Origin: Caulobacterales bacterium
Lineage (GTDB): Bacteria; Pseudomonadota; Alphaproteobacteria; Caulobacterales; Parvularculaceae
DNA length: 64,000 bases
Direction of reading: 5' to 3'
Assembly (NCBI GenBank): GCA_020638525.1
Contig: JACKIL010000006.1
Coordinates: forward strand, 86,001-150,000
Part shown: positions 43,092-52,040 of the stretch, one piece after another
Layout of the letters: the number at the start of each line of letters is the position of its first letter
Position numbering within the stretch: position 1 is the first letter of the stretch
Translations under genes and position numbers: made by a program
The notes under the pieces: model-generated
The model's input: only the letters and a program-made list of their open reading frames with translations
What the model was told of the DNA's origin: nothing
Databases searched by the model: none

Positions 43092-45329
43092 CTATCGCTT
43101 ACGAGGCTGCGTCTTGGCGAGGCGAAGAGCGTTCAAGGTAACGATGATAGACGAACTCGACATTGCGAGCGCGGCGATCAGCGGCGTGACGAAACCAAAA
43201 GCGGCGAGCGGCGCAGCGAAGAGATTGTAAACTGCGGCGAAGGCGAAATTTTCAAGCATCCGTCGGCGCGCAAGTCGCGAAACGTCAAAAGCCTCGACAA
43301 TCGGAGCAAGCTTCTCGCCCTGATAGACGAAATCCGCCGCAGCCTGACTCGCATCGGCGGCCGTCCCAGGTGAAAGCGAAGCATGCGCCGCTGCAAGCGA
43401 CGGCGCGTCGTTGAGGCCGTCGCCGACCATCGCCGCCTTCGCGCCCGCAGCCGATAGTTTCTGTAGCTCTCCGATCTTTTCCTGCGGCGTAAGGCGCGCC
43501 CGATACTCGACCCCGCCAAGCGCCGCCGCGATCTTCTGCGCTGGCGCCTCCTGATCGCCGGACAACATGGTCACAGAGAGGCCGCGCGCCTTAAGCGTAT
43601 CAATCGTCTCGCGCGCATCCGGTCTAAGCTCGTCATCAAAAGTGAAGCGCACGGGCGGCTCGTCACCGCGCACATACCAGACTTCCGTCGCATCGCCGGA
43701 TGCAGTGCTCGCGCCGACCCAATCGGCGCGTCCTAAACGCGCTTTCACCCCGTCGACTTCGCCTTCAATGCCAAAGCCCTGATGTTCGACAGCGCCGGGT
43801 GCCCCCTTCCCCGGACCCGCCGACGCGACTATTGCGCGCGACAACGGATGGCGGCTGATGCGCGCAAGGCTCGCCGCGCCCTCAAGAGCGGACCACGGAA
43901 TATCGCCAAGATTGGAAACGCGCTGACGCCCATAAGTAAGCGTGCCCGTCTTGTCAAAAATCATCGTGTCGACTTCAGACAGGCGCTCAAGCGCGTCTCC
44001 AGATTTTACGAGCACTCCCGCACGGAAAAGCCGCCCCGTCGCCACAACCTGAACAGCCGGCGCTGCAAGCCCAAGCGCGCAGGGACACGTGATGATGAGA
44101 ACAGCAATCGCATTCATCATCGAGACGCGCACGCCTGCATCCAGAATGAAGAACCAGACAAGGAACGTCGCGGCCGCGAGCGTGTGAACGATCGGCACAT
44201 ATAGCGACGCTGCTTTGTCCGCGAGCCTGCGATAACGGCTCTTTGACTGTTCGCCCGCCTCAATAAGGCGCGTCAGATCCGCGATCAGAGAATCATCCGC
44301 CGTCTTCGTCGCTCGCATGACCAGTCGCGAGGAAAGGTTGAGAACGCCGGCATGAAGCTTGTTCCCGGACTCGATCACTGCGGGCGCGCTTTCGCCCGTG
44401 ACGAGCGACAGGTCGACGTTCGACCTGCCTTCGATCACCTCGCCATCCGCCGGTGCGCGATCGCCTGGCGAGAGGATGAGCGTATCGCCGGGATGAATAT
44501 CGCGCGTGGAGATCGACTGAAGCTCGCCGCCCGCCCCCAGCCGCGTCGCAGTCGTCGCCTGAAGGGCGAGCAGATCACGCGCCGCCGCGCGCGCCTTGGC
44601 GCGAAGGCGATGATCGAGATAGCGTCCGATCAAAAGGAAAAAGAGCAGCATGACGGCCGCATCGAAATAAGCTTCGACGCCGCCATGAATGGTTTCGTAG
44701 ATGCTCAGTCCGAGCGCCAAAATGACCGCGAGTGAAATCGGCACATCCATATTGGCGTGACCATTCTTCAACGCGCCAAACGCGGAGCGGAAGAACGGCC
44801 GGCCCGCATAGGCGGCGGCCGGAATAGCAATCGCGCCTGAAATGTAATGCATCAGCTCGCGCGTCGCGGGGCCCATCTCGCCGTTGACGCCTGCCCATAC
44901 GGCGACCGAGAGCAGCATGATGTTCGCGGCCGCGAAGCCCGCTACAGCAAGCGCGCGCAAGAGCGCCCGGCCCTCAACATCCTTGTCTCCAGCCGCGCTC
45001 GCCGGATCGAAGGGAGCTGCACGATAGCCGAGCGAGGTCACCTTTGAAACGATCGCACGCGGATCAACCGCCTTGTCGTGCCACGTAACCGCAAGCTTTC
45101 CAGTCGACAGGTTGAGACGCGCAGAGTCTACGCCCGGAACAGAATTCAACCCGCCTTCGATTTTTGAAATACAGCCCGCGCACTTTGCGCCGAAGACGAG
45201 CAGCTCCAGCGTCGATACGCCATCCTTGCGCCGCACGAATGGCGCAGGATCCGCCGTTCCTCCCTGATGCGCCGGCTCAAGGCCGCTTGGGCAACCGAGC
45301 TCGTCATCAAGGGTCGTGAGCGTCGTCAT
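43092..45329 (-). CDS. ccoI: CcoI/FixI, copper P1B-type ATPase
   Basis: A 745-residue P-type ATPase that moves copper across the inner membrane for assembly of the cbb3 CuB centre. Domains in order: an N-terminal HMA domain with CAGC (Cys50, Cys53), eight helices with the metal-binding CPC in TCPCALGLA, the actuator TGES, the phosphorylated DKTGT and the hinge GDGLNDAPSL. It overlaps ccoH by four bases (ATGA). The gene order ccoGHIS and the HMA type point to CcoI rather than CopA. Confidence 0.95.
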   Translation of the reverse strand: MTTLTTLDDELGCPSGLEPAHQGGTADPAPFVRRKDGVSTLELLVFGAKCAGCISKIEGGLNSVPGVDSARLNLSTGKLAVTWHDKAVDPRAIVSKVTSLGYRAAPFDPASAAGDKDVEGRALLRALAVAGFAAANIMLLSVAVWAGVNGEMGPATRELMHYISGAIAIPAAAYAGRPFFRSAFGALKNGHANMDVPISLAVILALGLSIYETIHGGVEAYFDAAVMLLFFLLIGRYLDHRLRAKARAAARDLLALQATTATRLGAGGELQSISTRDIHPGDTLILSPGDRAPADGEVIEGRSNVDLSLVTGESAPAVIESGNKLHAGVLNLSSRLVMRATKTADDSLIADLTRLIEAGEQSKSRYRRLADKAASLYVPIVHTLAAATFLVWFFILDAGVRVSMMNAIAVLIITCPCALGLAAPAVQVVATGRLFRAGVLVKSGDALERLSEVDTMIFDKTGTLTYGRQRVSNLGDIPWSALEGAASLARISRHPLSRAIVASAGPGKGAPGAVEHQGFGIEGEVDGVKARLGRADWVGASTASGDATEVWYVRGDEPPVRFTFDDELRPDARETIDTLKARGLSVTMLSGDQEAPAQKIAAALGGVEYRARLTPQEKIGELQKLSAAGAKAAMVGDGLNDAPSLAAAHASLSPGTAADASQAAADFVYQGEKLAPIVEAFDVSRLARRRMLENFAFAAVYNLFAAPLAAFGFVTPLIAALAMSSSSIIVTLNALRLAKTQPRKR

Positions 45330-45811
45330 TCAAGAATCAATCGTTTCTTGAGCGCAAATGTTTCGCCAGTCTGGGCGGTGGCGGTCGCCGTCAAATCCCA
45401 TGCGCCCATCTCGACGCCGCCAACTTTGGCTATATAGGCGCCGCTGGAGCCAGATTCAAACACGAGCGCCTTATCCTCGCCTTTGGCCGCCGGGCGGCGC
45501 AGCTGGCCTTCGATCGCGAGCCCGTGGAGCGGGTCGCCGGAAGAAGATGCAAAACGAATTTCAATTTCCGCATCGCCGTTCACGATCGTCGCGCGATCGA
45601 TGTCTGCCGTCCAACCGAGCGCCGCCTGACGGCTTTTCGCGGCGATTTGTTCATTGAACCGAAGACCCTGCTCGTAAGGCTTGTCAACGACCTGCCCGGG
45701 GAAGGTCTTGATCGCGAGCGTAATGAATACAGCGTTGGCCGCGAGGATCACCGCAAGGAATGCGAGTGCAATCGCGAGAACGTGAGACCCTTTGAGAGTT
45801 TTCGCGTGCAT
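45326..45811 (-). CDS. ccoH: CcoH/FixH, cbb3 assembly protein
   Basis: A 161-residue membrane protein with one N-terminal transmembrane helix (residues 10-35) and a periplasmic domain of FixH type, whose conserved segment ending FNEQIAAKSRQAALGW is visible. CcoH is required for stable assembly of the cbb3 oxidase and binds the CcoNOP complex. It overlaps ccoG by one base and ccoI by four, so the block is one translational unit. Confidence 0.92.
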   Translation of the reverse strand: MHAKTLKGSHVLAIALAFLAVILAANAVFITLAIKTFPGQVVDKPYEQGLRFNEQIAAKSRQAALGWTADIDRATIVNGDAEIEIRFASSSGDPLHGLAIEGQLRRPAAKGEDKALVFESGSSGAYIAKVGGVEMGAWDLTATATAQTGETFALKKRLILE

Positions 45812-47310
45812 TACCGGCGCTCCGTCAAGAAGGTTGTCGGGCTGTCTGCAGTCTCGCCCGTAACAGGGTCACGCAGCGTTACAGTAAGCGGGAAGGTGGC
45901 GTGAAGGCTGCGGTTCGGCGCTGTCGTCACGAATATCCGCAACGAGCGAACACCGTCCGGCGCCGCCGTGATTGTAGCTTTCGCGCCTTCAAAGGCCTCG
46001 CCGATCGCGCTCACAGTCAGATCAGGCGCACCAGAAACTTCGAGAATCAGATCCCGTGCTTCTGTCGCCTTGTTCACGATCTTGATCGTGTAGCCATTTC
46101 GGATGGAGCCATCCGACAAGACGACGAATGGGGGCGTCCGGTCACGGATGACGTTAACCTCCATCGTCGCACGCGTGAGCAAACTCCACGTCATCAGACC
46201 GGTGACCAAGGCCAGCACAACGGCATAGAGCACGGTGCGGCTGCGGAACAGTTGGACCTTTGGTTTCTCGCCCGCGGCGCGCCGTGCAATATTCTTGTCA
46301 GTGTCATAGCCGATCAGGCGCGACGGACGCCCGACTTTCTTCATGATGTCGTCACATGCGTCGATGCAAAGGGCGCAGTTGATGCATTCAAGCTGCGCGC
46401 CGTCTCGAATATCAATTCCCATCGGACAGGCGGCGACGCAGGCGTTGCAATCAATGCAATCGCCCCGTCCATCCCAACTCTCGCCTTTCTTGTGCGGCCC
46501 GCGCGGCTCGCCGCGATCGGTCTTATAGGTGACCTGCAGAGTCTCCGCATCGACGAGGGCCGCCTGAATACGCGGCCACGGGCACATATAGGTGCAGATC
46601 TGTTCACGCATTGACCCGGCGAAAGTGTAGGTGGTCAACGTCAGAATGCCGATGAAGAGGTAGGCCGAAAGCGGCGCCTCACCAAGGAAGATCTGCGGAA
46701 AGATTGTCGGGGCGTCATGAAAATAGAACACCCAGGCGCCACCAGTCGCCGCCGCGATAATCAGCCAAAGCGCATGTTTCGTAACTTTTTTGCTGATCTT
46801 CGAGGCAGTCCATGGGTCCTTGGCGAGCTTCAATCTCTTGTTGCGATCACCTTCGACCAAACGCTCCACGGCAATATAAAGATCAGTCCACACCGTTTGC
46901 GGGCAGGTATATCCACACCAGACGCGGCCGAAGAGTGACGTGGCCAGAAATAGCCCTAGCGCTGCAATGATCAGAAGGCCTGTCACGTAATAGAGTTCGT
47001 CAGGCCATATCTCGATGAAGAAGAAGTAAAAGCGGCGCCCCGGAAAATCGACAAGCACCGCCTGGCTGGGCTCGCCGACGCCGCGCGGCCAACGAATCCA
47101 CGGCAGCAAGTAGTAAACGCCGAGCGTAATCGCCAGCACGATCCATTTCAGGTGGCGATAGAAGCCGTGAACAAGCTTCGGATAAATTTGGACGCGCGCT
47201 TTGTAGAGCTGTCGTTTGGCGGCGCTGTTAACGGGAGCGACGTCGTGTTTCTCGACATCGCCTCCGCTCATCTGCGCCTCAGTGCGCGATTTAACCGTCG
47301 CCTCGCTCAT
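45811..47310 (-). CDS. ccoG: CcoG/FixG, ferredoxin-like cbb3 accessory protein
   Basis: A 499-residue polytopic protein with five or six helices and two cytosolic 4Fe-4S cluster motifs (CIDCNACVAACPMG and CINCALCIDACDD), plus a C-terminal periplasmic Ig-like domain after residue about 370. FixG-type proteins act as copper reductases that feed cuprous ions to CcoI for cbb3 maturation. Also conserved: GRVWCGYTCPQTVW. Located 42 bp downstream of ccoP; spacing suggests one long ccoNOQP-GHIS transcript. Confidence 0.95.
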   Translation of the reverse strand: MSEATVKSRTEAQMSGGDVEKHDVAPVNSAAKRQLYKARVQIYPKLVHGFYRHLKWIVLAITLGVYYLLPWIRWPRGVGEPSQAVLVDFPGRRFYFFFIEIWPDELYYVTGLLIIAALGLFLATSLFGRVWCGYTCPQTVWTDLYIAVERLVEGDRNKRLKLAKDPWTASKISKKVTKHALWLIIAAATGGAWVFYFHDAPTIFPQIFLGEAPLSAYLFIGILTLTTYTFAGSMREQICTYMCPWPRIQAALVDAETLQVTYKTDRGEPRGPHKKGESWDGRGDCIDCNACVAACPMGIDIRDGAQLECINCALCIDACDDIMKKVGRPSRLIGYDTDKNIARRAAGEKPKVQLFRSRTVLYAVVLALVTGLMTWSLLTRATMEVNVIRDRTPPFVVLSDGSIRNGYTIKIVNKATEARDLILEVSGAPDLTVSAIGEAFEGAKATITAAPDGVRSLRIFVTTAPNRSLHATFPLTVTLRDPVTGETADSPTTFLTERR

Positions 47311-47352
47311 TACGCTTACACACCTGGCATGGGCGCCTCGCCCGATTGAAGC

Positions 47353-48222
47353 CTACTCGCCGCCCCCTAGCGAATGAACATAAACAGCAAGCGCCGTGAT
47401 CTGATCAGATGTCAGTCGCCCCGCCCAAGTCGGCATCACGCCTGCGCGGCCATTCTTGAGCGTCGCGTAGATCGTCGCGCGCTCGCCGCCATAGAGCCAG
47501 ATCGCATCCGTGAGGTTAGGAGAGCCAAGAAGATGATTCCCTTTCCCATCAGCGCCATGGCATGCGGCGCAGACTTGCTCGAAGGTCACAGCAGCGCGCT
47601 CAACCGCCGCCGGGTCCGCCTGCTCACCGGAAAGAGCGAGAACGTACTCAACGAGATCGCCTATCTGATCCTCAGAAAGAACGCCGTCTCGACCATAGGC
47701 TTGCATGGTATTGAAACGCGCTTCCGGATGGCCCGAACGGATGCCGTAAGTGATCGTTTGCTTGATGTCGGCGAAAGTGCCGCCCCAGATCCAGTCGTCG
47801 TCATTGAGGTTCGGGTAGCCAGGGCCGCCCTGTCCGCCCGAGCCGTGGCAGGTTGCGCAATTGTCGCCAAAGAGCGAAGCGCCAGCCGCCATCGTGTACT
47901 GCAGAAGCTCCGGATTGTTCTCAACGTCAGCAATCGTATTCACATTGTCGAGCTGCTGCATCGACGCGCTGCGCGATTCATTGAGCGCCGCCATTTCCTT
48001 GGCGACAGTCGCCCGCTGCGTATAGCCGAGAACGCCTTTAGTATAGCCCGAGATGCCAGGCCAAGTCGGCATCAGCACCCACCAGACTACGGAGAATGCG
48101 ACACACGCATAGAAAGTCCACACCCACCACCGCGGCAAGGGGTTGTTGAGCTCTTTGATGCCGTCCCACTCGTGGCCGGTCGTCGCTACGCCCGAGTGCT
48201 CGTCGATCTCATGCTCAGCCAT
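47353..48222 (-). CDS. ccoP: CcoP, dihaem cytochrome c subunit of cbb3 oxidase
   Basis: A 289-residue subunit with an N-terminal membrane helix (WVWTFYACVAFSVVWWVLMP) and two class I cytochrome c domains, with haem-binding CATCHGSGG and CAACHGADG motifs. It accepts electrons from soluble cytochromes and passes them to CcoO/CcoN. I chose the ATG at 48222, with GGAG nine bases upstream; it overlaps the ccoQ stop by eight bases. The in-frame ATG at 48231 sits too close to the ribosome site. Confidence 0.95.
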   Translation of the reverse strand: MAEHEIDEHSGVATTGHEWDGIKELNNPLPRWWVWTFYACVAFSVVWWVLMPTWPGISGYTKGVLGYTQRATVAKEMAALNESRSASMQQLDNVNTIADVENNPELLQYTMAAGASLFGDNCATCHGSGGQGGPGYPNLNDDDWIWGGTFADIKQTITYGIRSGHPEARFNTMQAYGRDGVLSEDQIGDLVEYVLALSGEQADPAAVERAAVTFEQVCAACHGADGKGNHLLGSPNLTDAIWLYGGERATIYATLKNGRAGVMPTWAGRLTSDQITALAVYVHSLGGGE

Positions 48223-48376
48223 TGTCGTCATCTCCGTCTTCAAGCGGAATCCGCTTCGCCTCATCGAATTTTTTTCGATTGGCGGGATTGAACGTATAAA
48301 TCAGCACCAGGACGAACGCGATGATGAAGAGCGCAAGCCCCCAAGTCTGCGCGACGTGAGCAAGCTTTTCATACAT
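48215..48376 (-). CDS. ccoQ: CcoQ, small cbb3 oxidase subunit (small ORF)
   Basis: A 53-residue single-span protein between ccoO and ccoP, found by translation of the minus strand. It begins MYEKLAHVAQTWGLALF, has one hydrophobic helix (residues 12-28) and ends with a charged tail (DEAKRIPLEDGDDDNG). This matches CcoQ/FixQ in size, place and motif (YTFNPANRKKFDEAK). It stabilises the core complex. GGAG precedes the ATG by about eight bases. Confidence 0.93.
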   Translation of the reverse strand: MYEKLAHVAQTWGLALFIIAFVLVLIYTFNPANRKKFDEAKRIPLEDGDDDNG

Positions 48377-48386
48377 CGCTCATCTC

Positions 48387-49115
48387 CTATCGATAGTCCG
48401 CTTCAGGCTCGTAGGTCGTGAAGTCGACCATCGTCCCGAGAACCTGCAGATAAGCGATGATCGCATCCATCTCCGTGATCACGCGGGGATTGCCATCAAA
48501 GTCCCGCACCTGGGCGCCTGGATAGCGTGCGATGAACGCATCATAATTCGCAGAGAACGGATCGACCTGTGCGGCGAGGTCAGCTTCCGCATTCTCAATC
48601 ATTTCATCGGTGTAAGGAACGCCGACGACACGGTTCGTCTTCAGGTCGGCCGCGATCTGATGCGTGTTGAGCGGCGTCGAGTCGAGCATCGCGTAAGGCG
48701 GCATGATCGATTCCGGCACGAGGTTGCGCGGATTGATGAGATGCTGGCGATGCCACTCGTCAGAATATTTTCCGCCTACGCGAGCAAGGTCAGGCCCTGA
48801 GCGCTTCGAGCCCCATTGGAAGGGGTGGTCGTACATGCTCTCGGCCGCAAGAGAGTAATGACCGTAACGCTCAACTTCATCGCGCAACGGACGAACCTGC
48901 TGACTGTGGCAGACATAGCAGCCTTCGCGGACATAAACGTTCCGGCCAGCAAGCTCGAGCGGCGAATAAGGCCTCACGCCTTCGACCTTTTCGATCGTGC
49001 TCTCCAAATAGAAGAGCGGCGCGATCTCGACGATGCCGCCGATTGCGACGGTGATGAGAATGCCAACCGTGAGGAGGAGGCTGTTCTTCTCGAGAATTTC
49101 GTGTTTGTCGAACAT
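48387..49115 (-). CDS. ccoO: CcoO, monohaem cytochrome c subunit of cbb3 oxidase
   Basis: A 242-residue membrane-anchored cytochrome c with an N-terminal helix and a single haem-binding site, CYVCHSQQVRP. The conserved CcoO segments RYGHYSLAAESMYDHPFQWG and LDSTPLNTH are present. It carries electrons from CcoP to the CcoN active site. Located 12 bp after ccoN and just before ccoQ. Confidence 0.96.
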   Translation of the reverse strand: MFDKHEILEKNSLLLTVGILITVAIGGIVEIAPLFYLESTIEKVEGVRPYSPLELAGRNVYVREGCYVCHSQQVRPLRDEVERYGHYSLAAESMYDHPFQWGSKRSGPDLARVGGKYSDEWHRQHLINPRNLVPESIMPPYAMLDSTPLNTHQIAADLKTNRVVGVPYTDEMIENAEADLAAQVDPFSANYDAFIARYPGAQVRDFDGNPRVITEMDAIIAYLQVLGTMVDFTTYEPEADYR

Positions 49116-49127
49116 TGATCCGCCCTC

Positions 49128-50789
49128 TTATTCAGCCGGTGCCGGCGCAAGCGCGCCCGACAGTTCCTTTTGACGAACGTCGCCGCGCGCAGTCCGCCAC
49201 AGATTGTAGGCCATCAGGATCGCGCCGATCAGGAAGAGCAGACCGCCAAGCGCCCGGATGATGTAATAGGGATGCATCGCCTCAACGGTTTCGACGAAGG
49301 AAAACTCGAGGAAACCGAACTCGTTATAAGCGCGCCACATCAGCCCTTGCATAATCCCCGACACCCACATCGCTGTGATGTAGAGAACGATGCCGATGGT
49401 CGAGATCCAGAAGTGCCACTCGACAAGCGCGTTCGAGTAGAGCTGCTTGCGCTTCCAAAGCCACGGAACGAGGCAATAGAGCGCGCCAAAGGAAATGTAA
49501 CCGACCCAGCCCAAGGCGCCGGAGTGCACGTGTCCGATCGTCCAGTCGGTATAGTGCGACAGCGAGTTGACCGCGCGGATCGACATCATCGGCCCTTCGA
49601 AGGTCGACATCGCATAGAAGGCCACTGACACGATCATCATGCGGATGACGGGGTCAGTCCGGATCTTGTCCCATGCGCCCGAAAGCGTCATCAGACCGTT
49701 GATCGCGCCCCCCCATGAAGGCATCCACAGCATGATCGAGAACGTCATACCGAGGGTCTGCGCCCATTCCGGCAGCGCCGTATAGTGAAGGTGGTGCGGG
49801 CCCGCCCAGATATAGAGGAAGATCAGCGCCCAGAAGTGCACGATCGACAGGCGGTAGGAATAGACCGGCCGTTCGGCGCGTTTCGGGATGAAGTAATACA
49901 TGATCGCGAGGAAGCCCGCGGTCAGGAAGAAGCCGACGGCGTTATGGCCGTACCACCACTGGGTCAGCGCGTCCTGGACGCCGGCGAAAAGCGAGTAGCT
50001 CTTCGAGCCCACGAGCGACACCGGCACCGACAGGTTATTGACGATGTGCAGCATCGCGATGGTGATGATGAACGCAAGGTAGAACCAGTTCGCAACGTAG
50101 ATATGCGGCTCTTTGCGTTTCCAGAGCGTGCCGAGGAAGACGAGAAGGTAGACGACCCAGACGATTGTCAGCCAGAGGTCTGCATACCATTCGGGCTCGG
50201 CGTATTCGCGCGATTCAGTAACGCCCATCAGATAGCCGGTGGCCGCGACGACGATGAAAAGATTGTAGCCCCAGAAAACAAACCACGACGCGAGACCGCC
50301 CCAAAGCCGCGCGCGCGTCGTGCGCTGCACGACATAGAACGAAGTCGCGATGAGAACGTTGCCGCCAAAGGCGAAGATCACCGCCGACGTATGCAGGGGA
50401 CGAAGGCGCCCGAAATTGAGAAACGGCAAATGATCGAAATAGAGAATGTTCGGAAATGCGAGCTGGAGCGCGATGATCACGCCTACGAGAAAGCCCGCAA
50501 TCCCCCAGAACATTGAGGCGGTGACGCCCGCTTTGACCACGCCGAACTCATATTTGCTCTCGTCATGCATCGCCCCGCCGAAATGGTGAGCCCCAAGAGC
50601 GATGATGCCCAGCACGAAGGCGATCAGAAAGATCAGCGCATGAACCTGCATGGGCGTGTCGACGGCCTTAGATGCGACAATCAGCGCCAAGACGGTTCCA
50701 ATAACCAGAAATGCGCCAATAAACGTCGTATCGACTCCAGCTCCCGAAGCTGCAGCGGGGCGGTGGCCCGTTTCATTGTGTTGCATCAT
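49128..50789 (-). CDS. ccoN: CcoN, catalytic subunit of cbb3 cytochrome oxidase
   Basis: A 553-residue haem-copper oxidase subunit (C-family), the site of O2 reduction with haem b/b3 and CuB. It has about 12 helices, an N-terminal extension after MMQHNETGH, the CuB-binding region WWYGHNAVGFFLTAGF and the HHLHYTALPEWAQ and HVHSGALGWVGY histidine segments. First gene of the ccoNOQP-GHIS operon; an FNR box stands 83-96 bp upstream of its start. High-affinity enzyme expected in low oxygen. Confidence 0.97.
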   Translation of the reverse strand: MMQHNETGHRPAAASGAGVDTTFIGAFLVIGTVLALIVASKAVDTPMQVHALIFLIAFVLGIIALGAHHFGGAMHDESKYEFGVVKAGVTASMFWGIAGFLVGVIIALQLAFPNILYFDHLPFLNFGRLRPLHTSAVIFAFGGNVLIATSFYVVQRTTRARLWGGLASWFVFWGYNLFIVVAATGYLMGVTESREYAEPEWYADLWLTIVWVVYLLVFLGTLWKRKEPHIYVANWFYLAFIITIAMLHIVNNLSVPVSLVGSKSYSLFAGVQDALTQWWYGHNAVGFFLTAGFLAIMYYFIPKRAERPVYSYRLSIVHFWALIFLYIWAGPHHLHYTALPEWAQTLGMTFSIMLWMPSWGGAINGLMTLSGAWDKIRTDPVIRMMIVSVAFYAMSTFEGPMMSIRAVNSLSHYTDWTIGHVHSGALGWVGYISFGALYCLVPWLWKRKQLYSNALVEWHFWISTIGIVLYITAMWVSGIMQGLMWRAYNEFGFLEFSFVETVEAMHPYYIIRALGGLLFLIGAILMAYNLWRTARGDVRQKELSGALAPAPAE

Positions 50790-50871
50790 TCGCCTGCTTC
50801 CGTTTTTCTGATGCGCGGAACGCTCGCCATGACTGGCGTCTGCTTATTCGACGCAAACGGTGATAGCAGTT

Positions 50872-50885
50872 TTGACTTAGGTCAA
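50872..50885. promoter_or_regulatory. Perfect FNR box between ccoN and the small secreted protein gene
   Basis: TTGAC-TTAG-GTCAA is a fully symmetric match to TTGAY-N4-RTCAA. It is 83 bp from the ccoN ATG and 56 bp from the divergent GTG at 50942, so it can serve both genes. The likely protein is the FnrL encoded at 51241-51948, whose recognition helix has the E-T-x-S-R pattern of FNR. Confidence 0.7.
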
Positions 50886-50941
50886 CACGGACTAACGTCC
50901 GGGGGCAGAGAAGTAATTTGTCGCAGCGAGGACCCTCTCAG

Positions 50942-51235
50942 GTGGCCCGAAATAAAGCAAAAAGCGCCAGCATCGCCATCGCCTCTGCGGCGCAGCGGGG
51001 CGCGACGCTTCTTGGGGTTATGGCCTTTGCGAGCACGAGCGGCAGCCTGGTCGCGCACGCCTCCCCAGACGGCGGCGCATTCTATGTGACGATCTGCCTT
51101 GGCGACGGCTCCCCGCCCCTCTCAATCCCTTTCGGCGAGGAGCCGGGGCAATCTCCCAACCCCGTCCCCACCAAGCAGGCGTGTCATTCTGGATGCGGTA
51201 CGATCGAGCGGCGACGCGGCGGCAAATTCGCCTGA
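50942..51235 (+). CDS. Small DUF2946-like secreted protein, divergent from ccoN
   Basis: A 97-residue protein starting with GTG (GAGGA seven bases upstream). It has a hydrophobic N-terminal stretch (GATLLGVMAFASTSGSLVAH, likely a signal sequence), then FYVTICLGDG, close to the VTICTGDG-type motif of DUF2946 proteins, and a C-terminal CHSGC with a basic end (ERRRGGK). The remainder is short and proline-rich. It shares the FNR box with ccoN, so it is probably induced in low oxygen. The cysteines and the second DUF2946 gene beside a copper receptor suggest a copper-handling role, not proven. Confidence 0.65.
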   Translation: MARNKAKSASIAIASAAQRGATLLGVMAFASTSGSLVAHASPDGGAFYVTICLGDGSPPLSIPFGEEPGQSPNPVPTKQACHSGCGTIERRRGGKFA

Positions 51236-51240
51236 TTGCG

Positions 51241-51948
51241 CTAGCCGCTTAAGACAAGACTCTTGCGGCCGATGTCCCGCAAGACTCCCTTCTTCTTGAG
51301 AGAGGCCAGCGATCGACTCAGCGTTTCGAGGCGAAGGCCGAGATAATCCGCAATGTCTTGTCTGGGCATGGAAAGAGGAATGACCCTCCCCTCGCCGTCC
51401 TCATCTGCCGTCGCGCCGACCGATTTTCCAACAAGCTCAATGAAGCTCAGAACACGCTCTTCGGCGCTCTTCTTCCCGAGGAGCACGATATGGTCCTGCG
51501 CCTTGTGATATTCTGTTTGTCCACGCGCGATCAGCCGGTCCTTGATGCCCGGCGAGGCGGTGGAGATCTCTTCCAGAAATGCGTGCGGAAACCTGCACAC
51601 GAGGCTGTCTTCCAGCGCCTCGGCCGTGTAGGCGCTCTCATCGCAGGCGCGAACGCCGAAGAAGTCTCCCTTGAACAGAAACCCGGTCACCTGGCGGCGG
51701 CCATCCTCAAGATATTTCGTAAGGCGGAAACTTCCGCTCACGATCACGTAGAGGCAATCGTTCGGCTCGCCTTCCTTAAGAATGGCCTTGTTTTGGGGCA
51801 CTGTGCGGTGCGCCATAATCCGCTCAACCTGCTCCATGTCTCTTGCGCTCAGGTCAGCACAGATTGAGCGCTCGCGAACATCGCAGAGCATGCAAAAGCT
51901 CGCGCCGCCGCCTGATCCGCAGGCGCCAGATTTATCATGAAGTGGCAT
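51241..51948 (-). CDS. fnrL: FnrL, O2-sensing CRP/FNR-family regulator
   Basis: A 235-residue regulator with an N-terminal cysteine cluster, Cys19, Cys22 and Cys30 (FCMLCDVRERSIC), and a further cysteine at 118 (LVCRF), matching the 4Fe-4S ligands of FNR. The cNMP-like domain (residues 45-150) is followed by the HTH with DIADYLGLRLETLSRSLASL, where E, S and R match the FNR DNA-contact residues. It should dimerise with its cluster intact in low oxygen and bind TTGAY-N4-RTCAA. Cys10 is additional. Confidence 0.93.
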   Translation of the reverse strand: MPLHDKSGACGSGGGASFCMLCDVRERSICADLSARDMEQVERIMAHRTVPQNKAILKEGEPNDCLYVIVSGSFRLTKYLEDGRRQVTGFLFKGDFFGVRACDESAYTAEALEDSLVCRFPHAFLEEISTASPGIKDRLIARGQTEYHKAQDHIVLLGKKSAEERVLSFIELVGKSVGATADEDGEGRVIPLSMPRQDIADYLGLRLETLSRSLASLKKKGVLRDIGRKSLVLSG

Positions 51949-52040
51949 TCGCGCGCCGCCCGCTTTCGCCGGTTGAACAGAACGCGATTATACGCGCGCG
52001 CGCCCTCCACTTCAAAGCTCGCCGAGCTTGAAATTATCCC

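Noticed and set aside
47374..48291. 305-codon plus-strand frame opposite ccoP and ccoQ
   Set aside because: Shadow of two certain cbb3 oxidase subunit genes.
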